A stretch of 38,388 bases of DNA from Pedobacter caeni (GTDB lineage: Bacteria; Bacteroidota; Bacteroidia; Sphingobacteriales; Sphingobacteriaceae): positions 1-38,388 of the forward strand of contig NZ_FQUQ01000011.1 in NCBI RefSeq assembly GCF_900129215.1. Reading direction: 5' to 3'. The notes beneath the pieces are model-generated. The model was not told the origin of the DNA and searched no databases. It saw only the letters and a list, made by a program, of their open reading frames with translations. Below, piece by piece: positions 23,324-31,423 of this stretch. Within the stretch, counting starts at the first letter, position 1, and each line of letters starts with the position of its first letter. The position numbers and the translations under genes were made by a program.

Positions 23324-24520
23324 TTATAAAACTAATTTTAATATTTCATTGCAGATGTCTTTTGCAACTTCAGCCTTTGATTTTGTTTCAAAAACCACTT
23401 TTTCAGCAGCTTTATTAAATATAGTTATTTTATTGGTATCTACCTTAAATCCTGCACCTTTGTCGTTGAGGGAGTTCAGTACAATGAGGTCAAGGTTTTT
23501 CTTACTTAGCTTTGCTTTTGCATAAGCTTCTTCATTTTCTGTTTCCAGTGCAAATCCAACAAGGATTTGCCCCTCTGTTTTTGTTTGCCCGAGTGTAGCC
23601 AGGATATCTTCTGTCTTTTTGAGTTCGAGGCTAAATTCAGGGTTTGTCTTTTTGATCTTCTGGCTGGCTGCGGTAACAGGGGTATAATCTGCTACGGCCG
23701 CACTCATTACCATGATATCAGCTGCAGGAAATTCTGCTTTACAGGCCTTCAGCATATCGGCAGCACTGACCACATCGATTCTTTTGATCTGTTTACCTGC
23801 CTTTTCTGCTGTAGGTCCGCTGATCAGTGTTACTTCTGCACCTAAAGCAGCAAATACCTCCGCTATTGCAAAACCCATCTTTCCGGAAGAGTGATTTCCG
23901 ATAAAACGCACGGGGTCGATCGCTTCGTAAGTAGGGCCGGCAGTAACGAGTACTTTTTTACCCAGTAATGGAAGTCCTTTTTTTGCCGCTTCGTTCAGGA
24001 AGGAAACAATCTCTTCTGGTTCTGCCATTCGGCCTGCCCCATATAAACCGCTTGCCAGCTCTCCGTTTCCGGGAGCGATGACCTGATTTTCGTAAGACAG
24101 CAGCTTTTCGATGTTCTGTTGTGTACTCACATGTTTCCACATGTCCAGGTCCATTGCCGGAGCAACAAAAACGGGGCATTTGGCCGATAGGTAAACTGCG
24201 GTTAACAGGTTGTCGCAAATTCCTGTAGCCATTTTAGCCAATGTGTTTGCACTTGCCGGGGCAACCACCATAAAATCAGCCCAAAGGCCCAATTCAACAT
24301 GGTTACTCCAGACACCGGTTTCGGCCTCGAAGTACTGGGTATAAACAGGATTTTTTGAAAGGGTAGCCAGAGTAAGCGGAGTAATGAAATTCGCCGCATC
24401 AGCTGTAAGAATAACCTTAACGTTTGCGCCAGCCTTTACCAGTAACCTGACCAGTATCGCTGATTTATATGCTGCAATGCTGCCGCAAACGCCAAGAATG
24501 ATGTTTTTATTTTCTAGCAT
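23324..24520 (-). CDS. coaBC: Bifunctional phosphopantothenoylcysteine decarboxylase/phosphopantothenate-cysteine ligase
   Basis: A 398-residue two-domain enzyme of coenzyme A synthesis. The N-terminal CoaC flavoprotein (1-180) has GVCGSIAAYKSA, the active-site His74 in WSNHVELG, VVAPASANTLAKMATGICDN and APAMDLDMW. The C-terminal CoaB domain (188-398) has KVLVTAGPTYEAIDPVRFIGNHSSGKMG, SAAVADYTP and LVGFALETEN. Two CoaC positions differ from the E. coli enzyme: the PAMN Asn is Asp (residue 124), and the ACG Cys of the substrate lid is Ser (residue 157 in ELASGLYGAGRM). My recollection is that such substitutions recur in Bacteroidota CoaBC, so they do not by themselves mean loss of function. 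It lies 43 bases after rpoZ. Confidence 0.96.
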   Translation of the reverse strand: MLENKNIILGVCGSIAAYKSAILVRLLVKAGANVKVILTADAANFITPLTLATLSKNPVYTQYFEAETGVWSNHVELGLWADFMVVAPASANTLAKMATGICDNLLTAVYLSAKCPVFVAPAMDLDMWKHVSTQQNIEKLLSYENQVIAPGNGELASGLYGAGRMAEPEEIVSFLNEAAKKGLPLLGKKVLVTAGPTYEAIDPVRFIGNHSSGKMGFAIAEVFAALGAEVTLISGPTAEKAGKQIKRIDVVSAADMLKACKAEFPAADIMVMSAAVADYTPVTAASQKIKKTNPEFSLELKKTEDILATLGQTKTEGQILVGFALETENEEAYAKAKLSKKNLDLIVLNSLNDKGAGFKVDTNKITIFNKAAEKVVFETKSKAEVAKDICNEILKLVL

Positions 24521-24563
24521 GGTTTTTTAATGCAAGAATGCAATTTAATACCTATGCCTGATC

Positions 24564-24890
24564 TTATTGTTGCTCTTTAGCAGGGTTTCTGTGATAAATT
24601 TTATCATTCAGGAACTCATCAATTGCAATCAATGAAGGCTTAGGCATACGCTCATAATGCTTACTGATTTCGATTTGTTCTCTGTTTTCAAAGATCTCTT
24701 CCAGGTTGTCATTTGAAGAAGCAAATTCGGCTAATTTACCGTGTAATTCTTCTTTAATGTTGTTTGAAATCTGATTAGCCCTTTTAGAAATAATTACTAA
24801 AGACTCATAGATATTCTCAGTTTTTTGATCTAAATCATTAACATTTCTAGTAACCGTAGTATTCGGTACAGCAGGTTTGTTCGTGTTCAT
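24564..24890 (-). CDS. rpoZ: DNA-directed RNA polymerase omega subunit (Rpb6-type)
   Basis: A 108-residue protein of the Bacteroidota omega type. The core is TENIYESLVIISKRANQIS followed by KEELHGKLAEF, the helix pair that latches the beta-prime subunit, then an acidic stretch and KPSLIAIDEFLNDKIYHR. It is longer and less alike to E. coli omega than most, as is usual in this phylum. The ATG overlaps the bamD stop codon by one base (TAATG), which indicates translational coupling within the same mRNA. Confidence 0.92.
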   Translation of the reverse strand: MNTNKPAVPNTTVTRNVNDLDQKTENIYESLVIISKRANQISNNIKEELHGKLAEFASSNDNLEEIFENREQIEISKHYERMPKPSLIAIDEFLNDKIYHRNPAKEQQ

Positions 24891-25819
24891 TATTTGATTG
24901 GGGTTTTAATTTTGGTATTGGTACTATCTGCTTTAGCTTCTTTTTCAAGCATTGCTTTATATTTTTCCTGGTCCTTCTGGAACTCGGCAATTACACGTTT
25001 TGCATGTTCTATACCGGCTTCACTATCTTTCTTTAAAGCTTTAGCCTGATCAACCAATTTACTCTGAGGATGAGCCTCTACAAATTCATCAGCATAAGTG
25101 ATGGCTTCGTTATATCTGTCTTCCTGACGTAATTCAATACTGTTTTTAGCGTATGAATATTGAGATTTAACGATCAAAAGATCCATCTCTTCTGCATACT
25201 TAATATCAGGGAAATCAATCTGCGCATTTTTCAAAGCGATAACGGCCGATTTATAATTGCTGATGTCCCATGCGCCTAAGTCGTAATATAATTTAGCATT
25301 TTCAAATGCTTTGGTTTCCAGTTTCGAACGCAGATCAGCAATATATTTACTGGCATCAGCCACACGCTCACTCTTAGGATAGAAGTTGATGAATAACTGT
25401 AAGGCATCAATTGCTTTATAAGTATTCTCCTGATCCAAAGAAAATTTTGGTGATTCCAGGTAATAGCAATAAGCACCCAGGTATCTGCATTCTTCTGCAT
25501 ATTTACTGGTTGGATAAGTATCAGCAAATGACTTGAATTGATATCTTGCAGTAGTATAATCCCTTAATTTATATAAAGTCAGGGCGTAATAGTAATTTAA
25601 GTCTTCCGCTTCCGCTCTTCCCCTGTATTTCTGAGAAAGGTCTTCAAATAGAATGATCGCTTTTGAATAATTCTTCTTGTTGTAAAGCTTCATTGCCTCC
25701 TGATATTTCTTGGCTACATCGTTGCTCAATCTGATTTTTTCAAACTGGCTTTTGCAACCCGCTATAGTCAGGGCTATGATGGTGAAACTTAATAGTAATA
25801 CGTGTTTAATTTTAAACAT
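24890..25819 (-). CDS. bamD: Outer membrane protein assembly factor BamD
   Basis: A 309-residue lipoprotein of the BAM complex, which inserts beta-barrels into the outer membrane. The signal ends in a lipobox ALTIAGC with Cys22. Tetratricopeptide-like repeats follow (KYQEAMKLYNKKNYSKAIILFE, LNYYYALTLYKLRDYTTARYQF, YKAIDALQLFINFYPKSE and later units), and the last 50 residues are a charged helix. The ATG at 25819 is the only Met before the lipobox, so the start is fixed. It is the first gene of bamD-rpoZ-coaBC-porD. The -7 promoter element ends only four bases before the ATG, so the mRNA is probably leaderless. Confidence 0.95.
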   Translation of the reverse strand: MFKIKHVLLLSFTIIALTIAGCKSQFEKIRLSNDVAKKYQEAMKLYNKKNYSKAIILFEDLSQKYRGRAEAEDLNYYYALTLYKLRDYTTARYQFKSFADTYPTSKYAEECRYLGAYCYYLESPKFSLDQENTYKAIDALQLFINFYPKSERVADASKYIADLRSKLETKAFENAKLYYDLGAWDISNYKSAVIALKNAQIDFPDIKYAEEMDLLIVKSQYSYAKNSIELRQEDRYNEAITYADEFVEAHPQSKLVDQAKALKKDSEAGIEHAKRVIAEFQKDQEKYKAMLEKEAKADSTNTKIKTPIK

Positions 25820-25823
25820 TCTG

Positions 25824-25854
25824 CAAAGATAAGTTAATAATACGATAACGTCAA
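25824..25854 (-). promoter_or_regulatory. Promoter of the bamD-rpoZ-coaBC-porD unit
   Basis: On the minus strand TTG (25854-25852), 20 bp, then TATCTTTG (25831-25824) match the consensus. Only CAGA separates the -7 box from the bamD ATG at 25819, so transcription should begin at or within a few bases of the start codon. Confidence 0.78.
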
Positions 25855-26054
25855 TTAAAAATAATAGGACGCTAAGCTATGTAAAGCGTTTCATCCTGTC
25901 AAACCCTTAACATAATTTAACAAATGAGGTTTTCAGGAGCTGATTTCCATATGCTGTTTTTTTGATACATAGTGTTTTTATAGGGTGTTGAAGTTCTGGT
26001 TAATTCCTGTTCGGACCTTTTTGTTTTTCAAGGTAAGGAGAGCTTGCAGAAAGC

Positions 26055-26164
26055 CTCGTTTTATGCTCAATTCTTACTCGTTGCTTACCCGCCTTTAACA
26101 CGCTTCTGACCGAGTCTGCACCGAGTATAGACCGAGCTTAGACCGAGGTTAGAGCGTGTATAGG
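26055..26164. repeat. Array of ten 11-bp degenerate units, inverted about its middle
   Basis: From 26055 the sequence divides into consecutive 11-mers: CTCGTTTTATG, CTCAATTCTTA, CTCGTTGCTTA, CCCGCCTTTAA, CACGCTTCTGA, then CCGAGTCTGCA, CCGAGTATAGA, CCGAGCTTAGA, CCGAGGTTAGA, GCGTGTATAGG. The first half carries CTCG in each repeat, the second half CGAG, so the halves are roughly inverted about 26109/26110. An extra TTAACACG (26095-26102) pairs with CGTGTTAA (26171-26178). The array sits in the 500-base gap between the bamD promoter and the YdeI-like gene. Apart from the array and a TTTCAATTGAAA palindrome further right, I see nothing else in that gap. There is no long reading frame and no CRISPR-like spacing. 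Confidence 0.75.
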
Positions 26165-26322
26165 TAAAACCGTGTTAAGACCAGTCCGGAAGCAAAAAAA
26201 TATTTGTTCAGGATGCGGTCTGATCCTTGTATAGTTTTCAATTGAAACAGGGTGATCCTATGAGTTAAGTGATATCAATATTATGGTGATTTTTTGTAAT
26301 TTCAGGTCAAAAGCCATTCCAT

Positions 26323-26574
26323 ATGAAAAAGGAACTGAAAGACTTAAAAAGAGCGCTTAATGAAATGCCGGATGATATTAAAGAAGCATTGATAGCGGCA
26401 GAAGTTTTTGATCTCTACCAGGCAAGGCCTCCTTATCAGCAGAACGATTATCTGGGATGGATAGGAAGAGCAAAGCTTCCGGAAACAAAAAAGAAGCGGC
26501 TTCAGCAAATGTTGACTGAACTGAAAAATGGAACAGTATATATGAAAATGAGCTGGAAATCAAAGGAGGTTTAA
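26323..26574 (+). CDS. YdeI/OmpD-associated-like small protein
   Basis: An 83-residue protein resembling the C-terminal part of the YdeI/OmpD-associated family. The lead-in LNEMPDDIKEALIA is followed by NDYLGWIGRAKLPETKKKR and then LTELKNGTVYMKMSWK. Family proteins are usually longer (about 190 residues, often with a DUF1905 half), so this is a short single-domain version. No signal peptide or membrane segment is present. Family function is not firmly known. It stands alone, 74 bases before the next gene, and its own promoter was not identified. Confidence 0.7.
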   Translation: MKKELKDLKRALNEMPDDIKEALIAAEVFDLYQARPPYQQNDYLGWIGRAKLPETKKKRLQQMLTELKNGTVYMKMSWKSKEV

Positions 26575-26648
26575 CAACTGTTAACAAATAAGTTAAAGAC
26601 TGTTAATTTATAAAAATCAGATAAACAGGCGTTTATATTTACAGGAAT

Positions 26649-27371
26649 ATGAAGGCGCTTAGTTTCATTTGCTGTATGTTGGTCTTCGCTGCTGTTCAGG
26701 GACAGGTAATCAGGGGGAAAGTGATTGATAAAGAATCAAAACGACCTATACCAAATATCCTGATCAGGATAAGATATGGCAAAACGACAACCGGAAATAA
26801 TGGGGAATTTGCCTTGATCCCCTCAAAAAATGATACCCTTCGTTTTTCAGGATTTAATTACGCCCCTTATCAGTTGTTTTATACAGCGGGTTTGAAAACC
26901 GAATTTCTGATCGAAATGACTGAGCAGGCCTTTTCCTTAAATGAGGTGGCTATTTTTTCAAAGAGAAATCACAAAGAAGATTCATTGAAACTCAGAAAGG
27001 AGTATGCCCGGAATTTCAACTACAAACAACCTGGTTTGAAAGATGTATTTGTACCTGTTTCGGGAAGCAGAAAGGTCCTGCCCTTTGAGATGGTCAGCCT
27101 GGATCTAATCGGCCTTGCCCGGCTATTGACCAGAAAAAACAACAAAGACAATAAATTTAAGCGGAAGCTGCTCCAGGACGAATCCTTAGCTTATGTGGAT
27201 TCCAGGTTCAGCACGGAGCTGGTAGGAAACCTTACGCGGCTTGAGGGCGATTCTTTATACCTGTTTATGGATAAGTATCGCCCTGCGAAAGACAGCTTGC
27301 TACGGATGTCCGATTATCAGTTGATGATGTCTGTAAAATCCAACCTTCGGAAGTTTAAATCTGGGAATTAA
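26649..27371 (+). CDS. Exported protein with carboxypeptidase-regulatory-like domain
   Basis: A 240-residue protein with signal peptide (MKALSFICCMLVFAAVQGQ) and an immediate carboxypeptidase-regulatory-like beta-sandwich: VIRGKVIDKESKRPIPNILI, TTGNNGEFALIPSKNDTLRF and ATGF-type FSGFNYAPYQL. The C-terminal 130 residues are basic and unrecognised (KEDSLKLRKEYARNFNY, RLLTRKNNKDNKFKRK). This matches the short CarboxypepD_reg-like exported proteins common in Bacteroidota, which lack the TonB receptor barrel. It is not closely alike to the 414-residue gene at 15936 beyond the shared domain. Function unknown. Confidence 0.8.
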   Translation: MKALSFICCMLVFAAVQGQVIRGKVIDKESKRPIPNILIRIRYGKTTTGNNGEFALIPSKNDTLRFSGFNYAPYQLFYTAGLKTEFLIEMTEQAFSLNEVAIFSKRNHKEDSLKLRKEYARNFNYKQPGLKDVFVPVSGSRKVLPFEMVSLDLIGLARLLTRKNNKDNKFKRKLLQDESLAYVDSRFSTELVGNLTRLEGDSLYLFMDKYRPAKDSLLRMSDYQLMMSVKSNLRKFKSGN

Positions 27372-27478
27372 GAAAATGAGGGTACAGAAATGCTAAAATC
27401 ATTGAAGGAAATGCCATTCCCGAACAATTAAATTATCTTATTTTAGTAAGATTTTAGAACCACGTACCGCAATTACTC

Positions 27479-29890
27479 ATGATGATGAAAAAGACGCTGT
27501 TGCTATGTGCTGCCCTCTTGTCTTTAGAGAGTGCTTCATTTGGCCAACATAAAAATATCTACAATAAGAACTGGATTGACTTTAATAAAAACGGGAAGAA
27601 AGATGTTTTTGAAGATCCTTCACAGGAAATAGAAAAAAGAATAGCTGATTTGATTTCTCAAATGACAATGGAAGAGAAAACCTGTCAGATGGCTACTTTG
27701 TATGGTTATGGAAGAGTCCTGAAAGATGAGATGCCTACTCTGGAATGGAAAACGAAAGTCTGGAAAGACGGGATTGCAAATATTGATGAAGCATTAAATA
27801 GTCTGGCTTATAATAAAAAGGCTCAAACTGCTTATTCTTATCCTTTCAGCAAACATGCAGATGCCATAAATACACTCCAAAAATGGTTTATTGAAGAAAC
27901 AAGAATGGGAATTCCTGTTGATTTTACCAACGAAGGGATTCATGGACTTTGCCACGACAGGGCAACTCCTTTACCTGCTCCTATAAATATAGGAAGTACC
28001 TGGAATAAAGCCATGGTAAGGCAGGCAGGGGATATCGTTGGGAGGGAGGCGAAAGCATTGGGATATACAAATGTCTACGCACCTATTCTGGATCCGGCCA
28101 GAGACCAGCGTTGGGGAAGGGTGGTAGAGTGTTATGGAGAGAACCCTTTTCATATTGCGGAACTTGGAAAACAAATGGTCCTCGGAATTCAGGGAAATGG
28201 AGTTGCAGCAACCTTAAAACACTTTGCCGTATATAGTGTGCCTAAAGGCGGCAGGGACGGTGATGCCCGTACAGATCCCCATGTGGCATTAAGAGAATTA
28301 CATCAGATTCACCTTTACCCCTTCAGAAGGGTAGTTCAGGAGGCTGCTCCGATGGGTGTGATGAGCAGTTACAACGACTATGATGGTGTACCTATTACTG
28401 GAAGTCATTATTTCCTGACGGAATTACTAAGAGAAAAATATGGATTTACAGGGTACATCGTTTCCGATAGTGAAGCGGTAGAATATCTTTATTCCAAACA
28501 TCATGTCGCGGATGATTATAAAGGAGCAATCAAACAGGTGGTGGAAGCCGGACTTGATGTGAGGACCAATTTCACCATGCCTGAGCAATACATCATGCCT
28601 TTAAGGGAATTGATCAAAGAAGGAAAGGTATCCATGAAAACAATTGATGAAAGGGTATCTCATGTGCTGCGGGTAAAATTCAGATTAGGGTTGTTTGATC
28701 AGCCATACGTACAAAATACCAAAGGATCGGATCAACTGGTACATACCGCAAAGGATGAATCCTTTTCCGCTCAGTTGAGCCGGGAATCGCTGGTGTTGCT
28801 TAAAAACGATCAGAACCTGTTGCCTTTAGATCCAAAAAAATTGAAGAATATCCTGGTTACCGGACCTTTAGCTGCAGAAGTAAATTATACAACGAGCAGA
28901 TATGGGCCATCGAATAACCCGGTTACTTCGGTAGTTGATGGCATTAAAAAATACATGGGAAGTAATGCTCAGGTAAATTATGTGAAAGGCTGTGACATTA
29001 TAGATCCCAATTGGCCGGAAAGTGAAATTATTCCCAGTCCACTTTCTGCAGCAGAACAGGCAGGAATTGAGGAGGCCGTAGCACAGGCCAGGCTGGCAGA
29101 TGTGATCATTGCTGTTGTTGGAGAGGATGAAAAAAGGGTAGGAGAAAGCCTGACCCGAACGGGATTAAATTTACCTGGGAGACAGTTACAATTGCTCATG
29201 GCACTTCATGCCACAGGAAAACCGGTGGTGATGGTGATGGTCAACGGACAACCACTGACCATCAACTGGGAAAACAGGTACTTGCCGGCGATTCTTGAAG
29301 CCTGGTTCCCTGGTCCGCAAAGTGGAAAAATCATTGCAGAAACTTTGTTCGGCGACTATAACCCGGGAGGTAAACTTCCAATCACCTTCCCTAAATCTGT
29401 GGGTCAGCTGGAATATAATTTTCCTTTTAAGCCCGCTTCACAGGCTGGTCAGCCAAGTAGTGGAAATAATGGTTATGGCAAAACGAGTGTAAACGGAGCG
29501 TTATATCCTTTCGGATATGGCTTGAGTTATACCACTTTTGAATATAGCAACCTACAGGTAAAACAAGCTACGCAAAAAGCTGGTTCCGACATTGCAGTGA
29601 GTGTGGAAGTGAAAAATACCGGAAAAGTTAAAGGAGATGATGTGGTGCAATTGTATCTGAAAGACCTGGTGAGCAGTGTGACAACCTATGACTCAGATCT
29701 TAGAGGTTTTGAACGATTGACACTTTTACCAGGAGAGCAAAAAACGGTGAAATTTGTGCTTCATCCGGACGACCTTTCTATTCTGGATAAAGACATGAAC
29801 TGGAAAGTAGAGCCTGGAAAATTCAGGGTAATGATTGGTCAGTCTTCGGAAGATATCAAGCTAAAACAGGAATTCGAAATTATACCTTAA
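27479..29890 (+). CDS. Glycoside hydrolase family 3 beta-glycosidase
   Basis: An 803-residue secreted GH3 enzyme, probably a beta-glucosidase or beta-xylosidase. Signal peptide: MMMKKTLLLCAALLSLESASFGQ. Next is an EF-hand-like loop DFNKNGKKDVFE (34-45) with acidic or Asn residues at loop positions 1, 3, 5, 9 and 12. The GH3 N-domain follows, with LKHFAVYS (246-253) and nucleophile Asp330 in GYIVSDSEAV. The C-domain carries VVGEDEKRVGES, where a general-acid Glu is expected. A fibronectin-III-like domain closes the protein (SVEVKNTGKVKGDDVVQLY). The EF-hand loop is an unusual N-terminal addition and would bind calcium. It acts in the periplasm or on the surface on oligosaccharides. The gene stands alone, and the convergent DUF5655 gene ends ten bases after its stop. 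Confidence 0.93.
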   Translation: MMMKKTLLLCAALLSLESASFGQHKNIYNKNWIDFNKNGKKDVFEDPSQEIEKRIADLISQMTMEEKTCQMATLYGYGRVLKDEMPTLEWKTKVWKDGIANIDEALNSLAYNKKAQTAYSYPFSKHADAINTLQKWFIEETRMGIPVDFTNEGIHGLCHDRATPLPAPINIGSTWNKAMVRQAGDIVGREAKALGYTNVYAPILDPARDQRWGRVVECYGENPFHIAELGKQMVLGIQGNGVAATLKHFAVYSVPKGGRDGDARTDPHVALRELHQIHLYPFRRVVQEAAPMGVMSSYNDYDGVPITGSHYFLTELLREKYGFTGYIVSDSEAVEYLYSKHHVADDYKGAIKQVVEAGLDVRTNFTMPEQYIMPLRELIKEGKVSMKTIDERVSHVLRVKFRLGLFDQPYVQNTKGSDQLVHTAKDESFSAQLSRESLVLLKNDQNLLPLDPKKLKNILVTGPLAAEVNYTTSRYGPSNNPVTSVVDGIKKYMGSNAQVNYVKGCDIIDPNWPESEIIPSPLSAAEQAGIEEAVAQARLADVIIAVVGEDEKRVGESLTRTGLNLPGRQLQLLMALHATGKPVVMVMVNGQPLTINWENRYLPAILEAWFPGPQSGKIIAETLFGDYNPGGKLPITFPKSVGQLEYNFPFKPASQAGQPSSGNNGYGKTSVNGALYPFGYGLSYTTFEYSNLQVKQATQKAGSDIAVSVEVKNTGKVKGDDVVQLYLKDLVSSVTTYDSDLRGFERLTLLPGEQKTVKFVLHPDDLSILDKDMNWKVEPGKFRVMIGQSSEDIKLKQEFEIIP

Positions 29891-29900
29891 GTGAAGGAGT

Positions 29901-30263
29901 TTATTTTCCGTTTTCATAGGCCATTTTGAGGTAGCCTGTCACTTCTTCATTTAAGTCTTCCATGTGGTAAATCCTCAGGTGATGGTTATAGTCATCACTT
30001 CCGGGTACTGGTTTGATCTTTCGAAAGCACAAATTGTCTTCGTAAGGCTGTTTAAATGGAAGTACGATATCGATGAAATCTTTGCCCATCTGTATCACAT
30101 AAGCGAAATTTATTCTGTTGGAAAAAGCAATCATCGTTTTTGCAGCATGGTATTCCACATCACCGATGCTTTTGAAAGTCATGATCAGATGATCGAAAAG
30201 CGCAATGCTGGCTGCTGATTTATTTTGCAGAAAGTCTGCTGTTTTTTGGTCTGAATGTCCCAT
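29901..30263 (-). CDS. DUF5655 domain-containing protein
   Basis: A 120-residue soluble protein matching the DUF5655 pattern: FDHLIMTFKSIGDVEYHAAKT, then MIAFSNRINFAYVIQMGKDF, then VLPFKQPYE and HHLRIYHMEDLNEEVTGYLKMAY. The domain resembles the DUF1801/transporter-associated alpha/beta proteins found in many bacteria as small stand-alone proteins. Function unknown. It lies 32 bases downstream of the AraC regulator on the same strand and may be cotranscribed with it. Confidence 0.8.
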   Translation of the reverse strand: MGHSDQKTADFLQNKSAASIALFDHLIMTFKSIGDVEYHAAKTMIAFSNRINFAYVIQMGKDFIDIVLPFKQPYEDNLCFRKIKPVPGSDDYNHHLRIYHMEDLNEEVTGYLKMAYENGK

Positions 30264-30295
30264 TAGCTGTTGATTTTTCTTCTGATATCTGTTTT

Positions 30296-31285
30296 TCAGC
30301 CTTTCATTTTACCTGGTGAGGTGCCGAATTTTTTCCGGAATGCAGTACCAAAATGTTGAACTGAAGAGTAACCAAGATTATCCGAAATTACTTTAATCGC
30401 TTTTCCGGAACGCAATTGCTCTTTTGCTTCCAGTAATCTGAGGTCGCTTAAATATCCGAAAACGGTAGTGTCAAAGAGTTCTTTAAAACCGTTTTTAAGC
30501 TTAAATTCATTGATTCCGGCAATTTTTGAAAGCTCTGCTAAGGTTGGGGTTTTATCCAGATGAAGGTTCAGGTAAGCCCTTGCCTGCCGGACACCATCTT
30601 TCTCGTAAGATGACCTGAGTACCGATCTGACCGAATTTGATGCAGCGTTTTCATAGGTTTCGACCTGCAGGCTAAGGAGTTCTATACATTTAGACTGTAG
30701 AAATAATACTTTTAAGCTTCCCTGAACAGTAGCATTCATAATATCATAAATGCACTGCTGCATGGCAAAGGTAATGCTGAGGTTGTCTTCGGAAAGGTTG
30801 GTGCATTTTTGCTGATCCACGTGTTCACAAAAATCACTTAGAACGCCTGGGCTGTCTTTTACCAATTGCAGGAAGTATTCACGGGCAAAGTGCACTTCAA
30901 AGAATTTATAAGATTCGTTGTTTTTGTACTGACCAACGCCGTCGAAATCCTGGGTATAAACAATATTGTGCTGCATGGCATTGAATTCATATTTACGGCC
31001 ATTGGCATGGTTTTCAATCAGGCTTCCTCCGGATAATGAAAAGTGTAATTCTACATACTCAGGCATGTCCATAGACCGGAAACGGACCTGATGTTTCTTC
31101 AGCGACATGTCGCCATATACAATATGAATGTGGGGTAAAGACAAATGAACCAGTTCCACTTCTCCGAAATGAAGGTTGTATTTTTCCCTTAGTTCCATTA
31201 CCTCAGGAGGCATGAGTTCGAAGTTTTGAATGGTGCCCCCGAAATCAGTCCATCGTCCTTGTTCATCGCATACGCTCATTCCCAT
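30296..31285 (-). CDS. AraC family transcriptional regulator, PchR-like
   Basis: A 329-residue regulator. The C-terminal 100 residues hold the two AraC helix-turn-helix motifs: LAELSKIAGINEFKLKNGF and KVISDNLGYSSVQHFGTAF, ending KKFGTSPGKM. The N-terminal part (about 40-220) is a sensor domain of the PchR kind, including HFSLSGGSLIENHANGRKYEF and VHFAREYFLQLVKDSP. PchR-type regulators respond to siderophores such as pyochelin. It is divergent from two YbtP/YbtQ-like transporter genes with a 138-base shared region, so it probably controls them, perhaps with a siderophore ligand. Confidence 0.9.
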   Translation of the reverse strand: MGMSVCDEQGRWTDFGGTIQNFELMPPEVMELREKYNLHFGEVELVHLSLPHIHIVYGDMSLKKHQVRFRSMDMPEYVELHFSLSGGSLIENHANGRKYEFNAMQHNIVYTQDFDGVGQYKNNESYKFFEVHFAREYFLQLVKDSPGVLSDFCEHVDQQKCTNLSEDNLSITFAMQQCIYDIMNATVQGSLKVLFLQSKCIELLSLQVETYENAASNSVRSVLRSSYEKDGVRQARAYLNLHLDKTPTLAELSKIAGINEFKLKNGFKELFDTTVFGYLSDLRLLEAKEQLRSGKAIKVISDNLGYSSVQHFGTAFRKKFGTSPGKMKG

Positions 31286-31304
31286 AATTAATCCTTTTTA
31301 TGTT

Positions 31305-31331
31305 AAAAGTTATCCTTTTGGTGTAAAAGTT
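31305..31331. promoter_or_regulatory. Direct repeat AAAAGTT, 20 bp apart, in the AraC/ABC intergenic region
   Basis: AAAAGTT occurs at 31305-31311 and again at 31325-31331, a spacing of exactly 20 bp (two helical turns). Both are followed by CTTTT within six bases. Direct repeats of this spacing are typical half-sites for AraC-family proteins. The site lies between the araC ATG (31285) and the transporter ATG (31424). Confidence 0.45.
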
Positions 31332-31350
31332 CTTTTAGAGATGACCCCAT

Positions 31351-31365
31351 CTTTGTACAAAGTTA
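31351..31365. promoter_or_regulatory. CTTTGTACAAAG palindrome with a minus-strand -7 box
   Basis: A perfect 12-bp palindrome (31351-31362). On the minus strand TAACTTTG (31365-31358) fits the -7 consensus and points toward araC. On the plus strand CATCTTTG (31348-31355) is one base off. A correctly spaced -33 element was not found for either. Confidence 0.45.
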
Positions 31366-31423
31366 GTATTATTTAGAAGACGTATAAATAATCTTTAATG
31401 CTGACAGGTTTAAAAGAATTTGA

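Noticed and set aside
26055..26164. Possible CRISPR array
   Set aside because: The 11-bp unit is too short, has no separate spacers, is degenerate and changes orientation in the middle; no cas genes are present.
29891..29900. Terminator between the GH3 gene and the DUF5655 gene
   Set aside because: Only ten bases separate the convergent stops and no hairpin with a T-run is visible there.
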